Source: Flavobacteriales bacterium (GTDB lineage: Bacteria > Bacteroidota > Bacteroidia > Flavobacteriales_F > PHOS-HE28). Taken from it: a DNA stretch of 64,000 bases. The translations under genes were made by a program, and so were the position numbers. Under the pieces are notes generated by a model. It saw only the letters and a list, made by a program, of their open reading frames with translations. It had not been told where the DNA came from and made no database searches. The stretch lies in NCBI GenBank assembly GCA_016700415.1, contig CP065018.1, forward strand, positions 3,230,001 to 3,294,000, written 5' to 3'. How positions within the stretch are numbered: position 1 is the first letter of the stretch; every line of letters begins with the position of its first letter. This document shows, one piece after another, positions 24,309-32,069 of the stretch.

Positions 24309-24526
24309 GTGGAAGGTTGCCCGCAAGAAATTAACGACGCGCCGATCCGCCATGGGACTACGGAGCAACGGAGGACGATGGCGGTGAAGGCTTGCATCGG
24401 CCTTCCCGAACCCTGCAGCTCTTCGCGTGTACTGAAGGCCATGCGCACCCTGTTGTTCCTGCTCTTTCTCGCACCCGCGATCGTTCAAGCCCAACCCGCC
24501 CTGCCGGACATCCGCTTCACCGTGAT
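24309..24526 (+). repeat. Intact member of the 5'-end duplication pair
   Basis: This is the copy that still leads into a full gene, matching 23172-23391. It covers about 130 bases of leader and the first 28 codons of the gene at 24441. Confidence 0.8.
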
Positions 24527-24932
24527 CGATGAGCGCGGCCGTCCGCTGCTCCTGGATCCGCAACCCCGTTTCGCGTTCATCCTCACCGCCGACCATCCGT
24601 ACATGGACGACCCGGCCGGCAAGCACGAGGGCTGGTCATTGAGCGGGGAGGTGATCCGCGATGGCTGGCGCAAGCGCACGGTGTACAACGTGCTGGAGTG
24701 TTGGTGTACGGACCGCAGGGTGACGCTGCAACACGAAGGTGCGGTGATGCGTTTGATCTTCCCGGACGACCACACGGACAAGCATCGCTTGGTGGAGCGT
24801 GGCGCGGGCAGCGGCGCCCCGGAGGTCATTCCGTTCCGCCCCGGCACGGTGTACTTCATGGACCTGTTGGACGGTCCCGTGGCGCTGAAGGTCAAGCGAC
24901 GGATGGTGCGGCGAGCGGGGCTGCGGAAGTGA
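24441..24932 (+). CDS. Small secreted protein of unknown function
   Basis: The 163-aa product starts MRTLLFLLFLAPAIVQAQPA, a clear signal peptide; the upstream in-frame region belongs to the leader. The mature protein, PDIRFTVIDERGRPLLLDPQ, then FILTADHPYMDDP, CWCTDRRVTLQHEGAVMRL and PFRPGTVYFMDLLDGPVALK, looks like a compact beta-sandwich of Bacteroidota type, possibly a carboxypeptidase-regulatory-like or Ig-like fold. No family is recognised. Its 5' region is duplicated at 23172, on the far side of the stress-protein gene. Confidence 0.7.
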   Translation: MRTLLFLLFLAPAIVQAQPALPDIRFTVIDERGRPLLLDPQPRFAFILTADHPYMDDPAGKHEGWSLSGEVIRDGWRKRTVYNVLECWCTDRRVTLQHEGAVMRLIFPDDHTDKHRLVERGAGSGAPEVIPFRPGTVYFMDLLDGPVALKVKRRMVRRAGLRK

Positions 24933-25027
24933 GCGCGGCCTCGCCATCCCGGCCACCGTTCCATCACCGGAACATCCGCATTCGGTATATCCGCCATGGC
25001 TTAACTTCATCCATTGGACCAGCCACC

Positions 25028-25588
25028 ATGCAGCGCCGCCGTTTCATCCTCACCGCTTTGGCGGCCACCGTTTTCGTGACGCTGGCAAAAGCAACCGACC
25101 GCATCATCATGTCGATCAAAAAAGGCTTCAACACACGCGCAGGCGAGACCCGCAACGGCGAGCGCTTCACCATGAAGGGCGTCACAAGGAACACGCTGGA
25201 CCTGAAGATCGGCAGCGCCGATACCGATGGCGGCATGGCCGTGTTCGAGCAGATCGGTGAAAGCCCCAACGGCGGCCCGCCGCTGCACGTCCATCCCGCG
25301 CAGGATGAATTCTTCCACGTGCTGGAGGGCGACTATCGTTTCCAAGTAGGGGAGGACGGCTTCCCCGCTTCCGCCGGTGATACGATCTTCCTGCCGCGCA
25401 ATGTGCCACATGCCTTCATCCAGCTCACCGAGCACGCGCGCATGCTGGTGTGCTACCAGCCCGCCGGCGACATGGAAGGCTTCTTCCGCGAGACCGCACA
25501 ATGGACCACACCGCCGGATAAGGAGGAGATCGCGCGGGTGTTCAGCGCGCACGGCATGGAGGTGGTGGGGCCGCCGCTGAAACCGTAG
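25028..25588 (+). CDS. Cupin-domain protein
   Basis: ATG 25028 is chosen because a hydrophobic, basic-led start follows (MQRRRFILTALAATVFVTLA), possibly a signal or Tat-like leader with only one arginine pair. The 186-aa product contains the cupin core: GPPLHVHPAQDEFFHVLEGD (HxH, E) and AGDTIFLPRNVPHAF (H). It ends with a helix typical of quercetinase/DUF861-like cupins. These residues could bind one metal ion. Substrate unknown. It lies 95 bases after the preceding secreted-protein gene. Confidence 0.82.
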   Translation: MQRRRFILTALAATVFVTLAKATDRIIMSIKKGFNTRAGETRNGERFTMKGVTRNTLDLKIGSADTDGGMAVFEQIGESPNGGPPLHVHPAQDEFFHVLEGDYRFQVGEDGFPASAGDTIFLPRNVPHAFIQLTEHARMLVCYQPAGDMEGFFRETAQWTTPPDKEEIARVFSAHGMEVVGPPLKP

Positions 25589-25704
25589 GGGACCGTGAAT
25601 TGCGGCGCGCCACGACCCAGCGGGCGCCGGGGGAGCCACGCCCATGGCGGCTCCCATGCACGCAGGGATCGAACCGTGTCGCATCTTCGGTGTACCGTGG
25701 CCCG

Positions 25705-26688
25705 ATGCGATCCCTCTTCCTTCTGCTGTTACTTGTTGCGGCCAAGTGTTCCGCACAACCCGATATGCTGCGGTTCACCTTCACGCTGGCGGAGGATGTT
25801 AAGAAGCCCCGCCCATTCACCAGGGAACATCGGGTAGAGCAACACTACCGGGAGCGTGTGCCTTACGTGGGCGTGAACGGCACTTGGCTGAAGCCGGATG
25901 TGGTCCTCCCGTTGCAAGGCGGGCCACTGTTCACGGAACCGGCCGCGCATTGGCTCACCTACGCTCCGGTGGAAGACATGGCGGAATCGTTCGTGCTGGT
26001 GATCGCGGGGGTGGATACGCTGCGCATCGACCTGCCGGAGCACATGGATGTGCTGCGCGAACGCGCCTACGCGCGTTGGGACCGCGACACGCCGGAAGTC
26101 CTCCGTTTCCGCAAGGGGCGCCACGCACTGGAGGAACTGGTGAAAGGTCCCTGGTGTACGGAAGCCGCGGACCGGTTGGCACTGCGCATGATCGCCGCGG
26201 ATGAAGCAGCCTACAGGAAGGAACTCGTGGAACTGGCGGCGTACTACCGCGCCCAACCTCCACCGGTGCCACCCACCAACAAGGAGCCGCCGCATACGCC
26301 AACTGCTGAAGAGATCGAACGCGAGATCGCGCAACGGCCCGGCCTGCAGGAAGTGAAAGTGGACAGCGTTGTTGCGGGCAACGTGTGGGTGCGCATCAGC
26401 GGCCGGGTAATGCTCACCGGTGGTTGCGGTAGCGGGATGCCGCTCTATGGCGTGGAACTGCGCAACGATACCGGCTGGGTGGAGCGCATCCCCTTCGAGC
26501 TGGAACAAATGGATTGCGGCCTGCCGTGGGCGGACTGGACGGACCAGCGCTTCATGATCGCACTGCCGGTGTGGCTGCGTGCGAATACCCGCGAAGGAGA
26601 GGGCGAACTGAGATCAAGGAACTATCGCCTGGTGTTCATGGGGGCGAACAGGGAGCGGATGCCCACGGGGCCGTTCCGGGTGGACTGA
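25705..26688 (+). CDS. Secreted protein of unknown function
   Basis: ATG 25705 begins the signal peptide MRSLFLLLLLVAAKCSAQPD; an earlier in-frame start would add 35 residues of unlike sequence. The 327-aa product has RPFTREHRVEQHYRERVPYVG, WLKPDVVLPLQGGPLF and a helix-rich middle (EELVKGPWCTEAADRLALRM). Later come VDSVVAGNVWVRISG and CGSGMPLYGVELRNDTGWVERIP. No known domain is evident. It follows the cupin gene by about 115 bases and is followed by a repeat-rich gap. TACCGTGG, 4 bases before the ATG, resembles the abutting promoter elements seen elsewhere, but weakly. Confidence 0.65.
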   Translation: MRSLFLLLLLVAAKCSAQPDMLRFTFTLAEDVKKPRPFTREHRVEQHYRERVPYVGVNGTWLKPDVVLPLQGGPLFTEPAAHWLTYAPVEDMAESFVLVIAGVDTLRIDLPEHMDVLRERAYARWDRDTPEVLRFRKGRHALEELVKGPWCTEAADRLALRMIAADEAAYRKELVELAAYYRAQPPPVPPTNKEPPHTPTAEEIEREIAQRPGLQEVKVDSVVAGNVWVRISGRVMLTGGCGSGMPLYGVELRNDTGWVERIPFELEQMDCGLPWADWTDQRFMIALPVWLRANTREGEGELRSRNYRLVFMGANRERMPTGPFRVD

Positions 26689-26979
26689 CGGGTGCGGCGC
26701 TTGGCTCAGCGGCCTCTTGGCTGCTTTGGCGCATTTGGGGTTGTAGGCCTTTGGCGGCGCCTCGCCGGTATTGGTTTCAGGTGGCGGTATTCCGCCGAGC
26801 GTTATTCAGGCTGGCAGGCCGGTCGGCTGTTGGCTAGGCTGAACAGGCCAATGCGTGGCTTCGGGTTGTTGACAGGGAGCGTCGGGCGGCATTCATGATG
26901 GCCGGAGGCCGTATGGCGGTTGGCACGGGGCACCCCGGATGAAGCTCCGGGGTTGGGCCGAGCGCCGGGGTGGGGACAC
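26689..26979. repeat. Repeat-rich intergenic DNA
   Basis: The sequence is made of short G/T-rich, imperfectly repeated units (GGCTGTTGGC, GGCCGGTCGGC, TTTGGCGGC) with no coding signal. It ends with GATGGCCGGAGGCCG, then TTGGCACGGGGCACCCCGGA, part of which recurs at 27757-27790 and, in part, at 2318-2340. Confidence 0.5.
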
Positions 26980-27790
26980 CTATCCGTTCGGCACTGCCAC
27001 CACCACCAAACTCTCCGGCTTATACCGCTTGCCTTCGTACTCCACTTCCGGCTCTTTTAGCACGGTGATGGCGGAAGGTGTAAAGCCGTTGGCGCGAAGG
27101 GTGGCTTCCAAATCGGCCTGTTCGTACATCGCGAAACCGTAAGGTGCGAAGGGCAGCTTTTCCATGGCGCTGCGCGTGCGGAGTACGGCGGTGAAGGTGC
27201 CGCCGGGTTTCAGCACGCGGCGCACTTCGCGGAGGTGTGCGGCGGGGTCGTCCCAGAAGTACACCACGTTGATGCAGAAGATGCGATCCAACTGCGCATC
27301 CGCGAAAGGCATCCGGTCGCTCGCACCGTGCGCGAGGGACAAGCTGCCGGATGCAATGAGCGCTTGGTTGTGCGCGGTGGCTTGTTCCACCATGTCCCGG
27401 CTGAAGTCCAGCCCGTGCAGTCGCAGGCCCTTGGCTTGGCGCGCCAGTTCGCCGAAGAACTGTCCGTTGCCGAATCCGATCTCCAGCACATGCTGTCCCT
27501 CGCGCAGGTCCAAGGCTTTCCACGCACCATCGTACATCGGCCGGTTCGCGGCATTCATGCGTTGGCCCAACTTGCGGGCCATGAAGCCCTGCGGCTTGCG
27601 CAGTTGCGCGGCCATCTGCTGCGGCGTAGGACCTCTGAAGAGCAGGCGCAGGAATTCGATCGGACCCATGGTGCAAAGATGTGGGTTGGGTTTTGGCTGG
27701 ATGGTTCAGGCCGATGAGAAGAAGGGGGGTGAGGTTGAGCTCACTGGGATCCTTTTGGATGGCCGGAGACCGATCGATGGTTGGCACTCG
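26899..27790. repeat. Pair of direct repeats (26899-26932 and 27757-27790) flanking the methyltransferase
   Basis: Both copies read GATGGCCGGAG, one varying base, CCG, AT, then GGTTGGCAC and GGG, with small differences between. They lie about 860 bases apart on the same strand, on either side of the methyltransferase gene. Whether they are target duplications or members of a dispersed family cannot be decided from this window. Confidence 0.5.
26980..27669 (-). CDS. Class I SAM-dependent methyltransferase
   Basis: The 229-aa product contains the AdoMet-binding motif I VLEIGFGNGQFFGELA near residue 62, motif II HGLDFSRDM, a post-I ASDRMPFADAQLD and motif III-like VLKPGGTFTAVLR. It belongs to the UbiE/methyltransferase type 11 group. 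Substrate unknown; small molecules are usual for this group. The N-terminal 55 residues are a helical cap (MGPIEFLRLLFRGPTPQQM). It is flanked by two direct repeats of about 34 bases (26899-26932 and 27757-27790), so it may have been inserted or acquired as a unit. Confidence 0.85.
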   Translation of the reverse strand: MGPIEFLRLLFRGPTPQQMAAQLRKPQGFMARKLGQRMNAANRPMYDGAWKALDLREGQHVLEIGFGNGQFFGELARQAKGLRLHGLDFSRDMVEQATAHNQALIASGSLSLAHGASDRMPFADAQLDRIFCINVVYFWDDPAAHLREVRRVLKPGGTFTAVLRTRSAMEKLPFAPYGFAMYEQADLEATLRANGFTPSAITVLKEPEVEYEGKRYKPESLVVVAVPNG

Positions 27791-28151
27791 GGAAACAGGT
27801 GAGCGGCGGGGGCTTAGGCTTCTTGGGCCCCTCATCTCGCGCGAGTGACTTCGCTCGTGCGCATACCCTCTGCACTCACGCCTCATCGTATGCAAACCCC
27901 AAGTGCGGGTCGTCACAGCTCCACATATGCGCCAATACATCATGGACTAAACCTGCACACAGCTGGCAAAAGGCACGAGCGTGGTCCGATATGCATCGGA
28001 CACTCGCGCCAGAAAGGGGTTGTGTGAAAAAGGGGCCCGGCCGTTGATCTTGTTTTGATTGACCGAAGACAAGCTCTTGCCCAGATAGAGACGCATTTCT
28101 TCCAAACTGATAGAGGCCATGAGCGGTTCGTTAAAGAAATAATTTTGAGTG
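27670..28151. other. Non-coding gap with no recognised gene
   Basis: About 480 bases. It contains one member of the repeat pair at 27757, an ACTTCGCTCG-rich stretch, and ordinary mixed sequence. A minus-strand frame (27947-28279) overlaps the HNH gene's 3' end and has no family-like features. Confidence 0.4.
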
Positions 28152-29090
28152 TCAGTTCCACTTTTCGGCAACATTCGCTTGGTGCCAAGCCAAGGCGTCG
28201 TTATGCAGCCTATACTGAGCTGACCGGGATTCGCGAATGGGTTTGCCAGCGAACTCATGCAGAAAAGCACAAGACTCAATTTTTAGTACCTGCTTCGGCA
28301 CAAACACCTTGCGTTCAACCGGCTGAATTCCAAAAAGGCCGAGGTCGAATGCCCAATGCAGGGTGGAGGTGAGGGCCAAGCCATTTCGGATATCATCGCT
28401 ACCTCCGTGCTTCAACGGTACCACATGCGCCGCTTCGACTTCTACCAGACCAGAAGGAGTTCGAAGACCAATGCCACTCACGGCGCAAAGGGTATCGTAC
28501 TCGTAACGGACACTTGAGCGGAACGCAGTGCCTCGTGCTATCCGCGCTTGCGTGGTGGTGACGCGCTTGATCTCATCGATAGTGGTCTGGAAAGGCTTGA
28601 GCGCAATGGTCACCAACTGTAGACGCGCTTCATTGATCTGCTTCTGAACGACCGGTGGTTTATCGTGCCACACGAGTCCCCAGCGCCTATCTCCGACGAA
28701 GCCCAGCAGATCAGCATATTCTGGTGTGCCTTGCTTCACGAGTGAGAACCGATACTCCTCCAAGGTGTCGATCCGCCGTTGCATGACGAGCACATCATTC
28801 TCCACAGCAAGTGCGCGGAGCAGCAGCATGCCATTCGTCAATCTGCTTTCAGGCGAGCGTGTGCCACCCCATGTCTGGAATTGATACCGAACGGACGATT
28901 CCGTGATCCACTGGGTTCCCACATAGAGGTCAACATCGAGCTGGCGATCCACCGTGGGAGACTCCTCTTCTGTATGCTCTTCAGCCAAGGCAGGAAGGAA
29001 TTCCCGCAGGTCTTTTGGGAAGGCAAGTCCAGCTTGATGGCCTTTCGCCGCTCCGGAGTCGTTATGTGCAAGTCTCTTGAAGAATGGCAT
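28152..29090 (-). CDS. HNH restriction-type endonuclease with an EcoRII-N-like N-terminal domain
   Basis: The 312-aa protein has two parts. The N-terminal 150 residues (MPFFKRLAHNDSGAAKGHQA, GLAFPKDLREFLP, TRSPESRLTN) resemble the EcoRII N-terminal effector or B3-like DNA-recognition domain. The C-terminal part is an HNH nuclease: YDTLCAVSGIG, VEAAHVVPLKHGGSDDIRNG and ALTSTLHWAFDLGLF. Such proteins cut modified or specific DNA. The start lies one base from the stop of the next upstream HNH gene, so they are co-transcribed. No methyltransferase of the restriction type is beside it. That could mean it targets modified DNA, or that the partner is elsewhere. Confidence 0.8.
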   Translation of the reverse strand: MPFFKRLAHNDSGAAKGHQAGLAFPKDLREFLPALAEEHTEEESPTVDRQLDVDLYVGTQWITESSVRYQFQTWGGTRSPESRLTNGMLLLRALAVENDVLVMQRRIDTLEEYRFSLVKQGTPEYADLLGFVGDRRWGLVWHDKPPVVQKQINEARLQLVTIALKPFQTTIDEIKRVTTTQARIARGTAFRSSVRYEYDTLCAVSGIGLRTPSGLVEVEAAHVVPLKHGGSDDIRNGLALTSTLHWAFDLGLFGIQPVERKVFVPKQVLKIESCAFLHEFAGKPIRESRSAQYRLHNDALAWHQANVAEKWN

Positions 29091-29091
29091 C

Positions 29092-29865
29092 TCACAACTT
29101 CTGCGCGGCCGTCCTGTGGCGACTGAGCAATTCGGCGTCTGGCTCGAATCCTTTGGACAATATCAGAGGCTTCCCATCAAAGGCAGTGAGCCATTGTGCT
29201 TCGGCCAGATTCCCTATTAATCCTTCGACAAGGCGAGGTGCTACTTGGACCATGCCGTTGTTAGTGACCCAGAGCAGACCACGATCGAAGGCCTTGTCGT
29301 GAAGAGCATTCAGGCAAAGGCCATTGCGGACGTTCAAACGGTTCGTTTTATCCTTTGCCCAAGGAACAATGTGACTGGCGACAAGAAGCTGGGGCACAGC
29401 CAAACCGGTGATGCAGCACGTATTGTTGTATGCTGACAAAACACGGCGCCGGAAGAAGTCCTGATTCACACGTAGCTTCACAATTGCTTCGCGCTCCTTG
29501 CCTGCAGGTGGAAGGTCATCGGTCATCACTCCGGCATATTCCAACAGGTCTTGGCCTGTGTACTTCGCCATCAGGCGTTGGCTCTCGAAGGCGAGGGCTT
29601 CCGGGTTATTCGCAAACTCACTCCAAACTTCCTCTTCTCCCTTTGCACCATGATCCGCACCCTTGATGTTTCGCACGTGCAACGCTGGGTCAAGCCGAGC
29701 GAAATTGGCCAGCTTGTAGGAGACGGCTCCGACCGACCGACCGATCAGCTTCGCCAATGCCTGCAACTTCGGATTTCGCATGTGGATTGTTCCGAAAGGA
29801 ATCTGGCTATATAAGTTGAATGCGAGAATGTGTTGCTCGCGGTTCCAGTTATCATTCTTCGGCAT
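29092..29865 (-). CDS. HNH endonuclease
   Basis: The 257-aa protein starts MPKNDNWNREQHILAFNLYS, with a helical N-terminus containing AKLIGRSVGAVSYKLANFA that looks like a DNA-binding helix-turn-helix. It ends in an HNH domain (CCITGLAVPQLLVASHIVPW, NGLCLNALHDKAFDRGLLWV). This is a frequent Bacteroidota family in defence islands. It lies between a small hypothetical gene (overlapping by 14 bases) and the EcoRII-N-like HNH gene (1-base gap), so the three form a leftward operon. Two HNH nucleases in tandem with different recognition domains is unusual. Confidence 0.85.
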   Translation of the reverse strand: MPKNDNWNREQHILAFNLYSQIPFGTIHMRNPKLQALAKLIGRSVGAVSYKLANFARLDPALHVRNIKGADHGAKGEEEVWSEFANNPEALAFESQRLMAKYTGQDLLEYAGVMTDDLPPAGKEREAIVKLRVNQDFFRRRVLSAYNNTCCITGLAVPQLLVASHIVPWAKDKTNRLNVRNGLCLNALHDKAFDRGLLWVTNNGMVQVAPRLVEGLIGNLAEAQWLTAFDGKPLILSKGFEPDAELLSRHRTAAQKL

Positions 29866-30397
29866 GGGCGTTGTCTGTGGTTGAGAAGGTCATCGACCAT
29901 TTGATTGTCGGCCCATAGAGCTGATCAACCGAGTCGCGATCTTTGAAAGCATTCAGGTCGAAGATCGGCGTTTGGATTAAGTGTGCCACATGCCACGCCC
30001 AGTAATCAACTAACCATCGTGAGGCTATGAGCGCGAAATCATGTCCATCCAACTGCGGTCCCCCAATTAATGCCGTTGTGTTGTCCATTGACCAGTATCC
30101 CTGAACCACCCCGTGAAATCTATGCATCACCTGAAGAGCGGAACTCGTGCAAATCGCACACGCACTTCCATCGGCAAACTGCCACTCATCGCAGTCTGTG
30201 TTGTAATGCTCTTCCTCCCTAAGGTCTAGAACGAAGCGTAAGATGTCATCCTTCATCACGGCATGTTCTTCAATGGTCTGTCCAATGCAGGGATCAGCCA
30301 TTGCAATGCTTCGCGTTCGTTCTTCGGGGTGGGCTTCGTGGGTTCCATGGTTGACGATTTTAAGGGCAAACTGCCGCTTATAATGTAGCCAGATCAA
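29852..30397 (-). CDS. Hypothetical protein at the head of the HNH operon
   Basis: The 181-aa frame has no recognised domain. Middle residues include EEEHYNTDCDEWQFADGSAC, ICTSSALQVMHRFHGVVQGY and FALIASRWLVDYWAWHVAHL. The cluster of cysteine, histidine and tryptophan residues suggests a structured, perhaps metal-binding protein. The true start may be MADPCIGQTIEEHAVMKDD (near 30301) rather than the first ATG at 30397, whose leader is unlike the rest. Its 3' end overlaps the HNH gene by 14 bases, so it belongs to the same transcript and may be an inhibitor or accessory of the nucleases. Confidence 0.55.
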   Translation of the reverse strand: MIWLHYKRQFALKIVNHGTHEAHPEERTRSIAMADPCIGQTIEEHAVMKDDILRFVLDLREEEHYNTDCDEWQFADGSACAICTSSALQVMHRFHGVVQGYWSMDNTTALIGGPQLDGHDFALIASRWLVDYWAWHVAHLIQTPIFDLNAFKDRDSVDQLYGPTIKWSMTFSTTDNAHAEE

Positions 30398-30419
30398 AGT
30401 GCAGATCCAAATCCTGTTG

Positions 30420-30600
30420 AAAAGTTTAGTCCCATATTCTCTAATGCCCCAAAGCCCAACTCGCCTTCGCCCAAGCCTACCAAGCCGACCAGCCCAATGC
30501 CCCTGAGCCTACCGACCGACTCGGCCTTCGTAGCCGAAGCGGCTACTTCGGCGAAGGAGGCGGCCGCCGGCCCCAAGGCCGAATACCTCGCCTACCACCG
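30420..30600. repeat. Dispersed palindromic repeat and coding-like remnant
   Basis: The stretch 30524-30561 (GCCTTCGTAGCCGAAGCGG, then CTACTTCGGCGAAGGAGGC) folds into an imperfect hairpin; a related version occurs at 35170-35200. In one plus-strand frame 30440-30622 encodes a proline/alanine-rich peptide ending AEYLAYHRNEIFAK, which may be a remnant of a lost gene. No complete gene is seen. Confidence 0.45.
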
Positions 30601-30630
30601 CAATGAGATATTCGCAAAGTGAGGAACACT

Positions 30631-30664
30631 TTGTCGTCCTCGCTCGTTCCGAGTCCTATATTTG
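30631..30664 (+). promoter_or_regulatory. Promoter of the HTH/nucleotidyltransferase pair
   Basis: TTG at 30631-30633 and TATATTTG at 30657-30664 match the Bacteroidota -33 and -7 elements with a 23-base spacer. The ATG of the HTH gene is 20 bases downstream. Confidence 0.6.
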
Positions 30665-30684
30665 CAATTCATGAATCGTGAAAC

Positions 30685-31197
30685 ATGAAGAACTCGAATG
30701 GAATGCGCCCGCAGGATGTGGCGGTGCTGTTGAAGATCGTGCGCATGGGCAAGCAGCCTTGGCTGGCCAAGGATTTGGCAGCAGCGCTTCACCTGAGCCC
30801 GGCGGAAGTGAGCAATTCGCTCAGCCGTTCGGCCTTGGCCGGGCTGCTCGATAGTTCGAAGCGCGTTGTGTCGCGGGGCAACCTGCTCGACTTTCTTCGG
30901 CATGGCCTTCCTTACGTGTTCCCGCAATTGCCGGGCGGTCTGGTGCGGGGCGTTCCCACGGCGCATTCGGCCTCGCCGTTGAATGCTAAATTCCAGAGCG
31001 AGGAGGCTTACGTGTGGCCATCGGGCAAGGGAACGATGAAGGGGCAGGCTATTGCGCCCTTGTATCCCGGCGCGGTGGACGCGGCGCTGGAGGACGAGGA
31101 CCTGCATCAACTTCTCGCCCTTGTGGATGCCTTGCGCGTGGGACGCAGTCGCGAGCGCGCCGAGGCCGCCAAGGAATTGGCCAAGCGGATGAAGTGA
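30685..31197 (+). CDS. HTH-domain protein, putative antitoxin
   Basis: The 170-aa product has a winged-helix-like N-terminus: MRPQDVAVLLKIVRMGKQPW, LAKDLAAALHLSPAEVSNSL, then SRSALAGLLDSSKRVVSRGN, a plausible recognition helix and wing. The C-terminal part, LEDEDLHQLLALVDALRVGR and SRERAEAAKELAKRMK, is helical. Its stop overlaps the next start (TGATG) in the way of toxin-antitoxin pairs. Known analogues are AbiEi-type regulators next to AbiEii nucleotidyltransferases, although sequence similarity to AbiEi is not obvious. It may repress its own promoter at 30631. Confidence 0.75.
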   Translation: MKNSNGMRPQDVAVLLKIVRMGKQPWLAKDLAAALHLSPAEVSNSLSRSALAGLLDSSKRVVSRGNLLDFLRHGLPYVFPQLPGGLVRGVPTAHSASPLNAKFQSEEAYVWPSGKGTMKGQAIAPLYPGAVDAALEDEDLHQLLALVDALRVGRSRERAEAAKELAKRMK

Positions 31198-31889
31198 TGC
31201 GGGACGCAGTGAACATCCAAGCTGTGCAGCTAGTGGCCGATGGTCTGAAGGAACTGCGCGACCAAGTGGTCTTTGTCGGCGGTTCGGTGGTCAGTCTCTA
31301 CGCGAACGATCCCGGTGCTGATGTTCCACGCCCCACCTCGGACATCGATCTGGTGGTGGTCGTTTCCAGTTATGCGGAATACGAAAAATTGGAGGTGCGA
31401 TTGCAGGAACTGGGTTTCCAGCACTCTCCGGAGGACAAGATCCTGTGCCGCTATCGCTTTCATGGGGTGATGGTGGACATCATGCCCACGGATGTCCCGG
31501 CCATCGGCCCGACGAATCCGTGGTTCGTTCCCGGAATGGAGCATGCGGTGGACCATGGGCTTCCGGACGGCGGAACGATCAAGCTGTTGACCGCGCCCTA
31601 TTATCTGGCCACCAAACTAGAGGCGTTCAAGGGACGTGGCGACGACATGCGTACGAGCAAGGACTTCGAGGACATCATTTTCGTGCTGGACGGTCGCATA
31701 GGGGTCTTGGAGGAACTGCAGGAGGCTCCGGTGGACGTGCGCGAATACTTGAAGGCGGCGTTCAAGGGGCTAATGAGGCGAAGGGGATTCACTGAAGCGG
31801 TTGTTGGTCATCTAGATCAACGGGTGGCAGCGGAAAGGTCTGCGCTGGTCTATGAGGTGATCAGTCGCGTAGTGGCAAGCGGCGAATGA
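31197..31889 (+). CDS. Nucleotidyltransferase, putative toxin
   Basis: The 230-aa product carries the polymerase-beta-type NTase signature GGSVVSLYAND (residues 27-37) followed by PTSDIDLVVVV, with the D-x-D metal-binding pair. A third acidic position is likely in HGVMVDIMPTD. The rest is a helical C-terminal domain (LATKLEAFKGRGDDMRTSKD, FEDIIFVLDGR). This is the AbiEii/COG2253-like layout, whose members can modify tRNA. Start ATG 31197 overlaps the stop of the HTH gene by one base. The pair is a probable accessory module next to the HNH cluster. Confidence 0.8.
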   Translation: MRDAVNIQAVQLVADGLKELRDQVVFVGGSVVSLYANDPGADVPRPTSDIDLVVVVSSYAEYEKLEVRLQELGFQHSPEDKILCRYRFHGVMVDIMPTDVPAIGPTNPWFVPGMEHAVDHGLPDGGTIKLLTAPYYLATKLEAFKGRGDDMRTSKDFEDIIFVLDGRIGVLEELQEAPVDVREYLKAAFKGLMRRRGFTEAVVGHLDQRVAAERSALVYEVISRVVASGE

Positions 31890-31924
31890 CCGTTCCGAAG
31901 TGAAGGCCGGTTGCGCATCCAATA

Positions 31925-31962
31925 CGCGAACGCCCCCGTGCCGCCGCACGGGGGCGTTCGCG
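31925..31962 (+). terminator. Strong hairpin after the nucleotidyltransferase
   Basis: Bases 31925-31941 and 31946-31962 are perfect complements over 17 positions (CGCGAACGCCCCCGTGC), with a 4-base loop CGCC. There is no T-run, but the stem is strong enough to end transcription or insulate the next gene. Confidence 0.65.
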
Positions 31963-32069
31963 TTCGTACCGCCCGGCCTCGCGATGGCGGCCGAACGATC
32001 GTCATCGCGAAGCCCGCCCCCGGCCCCTACCTTGGCCAATGCGGCAGCGGGGCTTCCCGCGCCGCCGTT

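Noticed and set aside
27947..28279. Minus-strand frame of 110 codons at the 3' end of the HNH gene
   Set aside because: It overlaps the HNH gene in a different frame and has no domain or promoter; left as non-coding.
31911..32069. Extended N-terminus of the CoA transferase
   Set aside because: The frame is open through a perfect 17-bp hairpin and gives Pro/Arg-rich residues; the family-like protein begins at ATG 32070.
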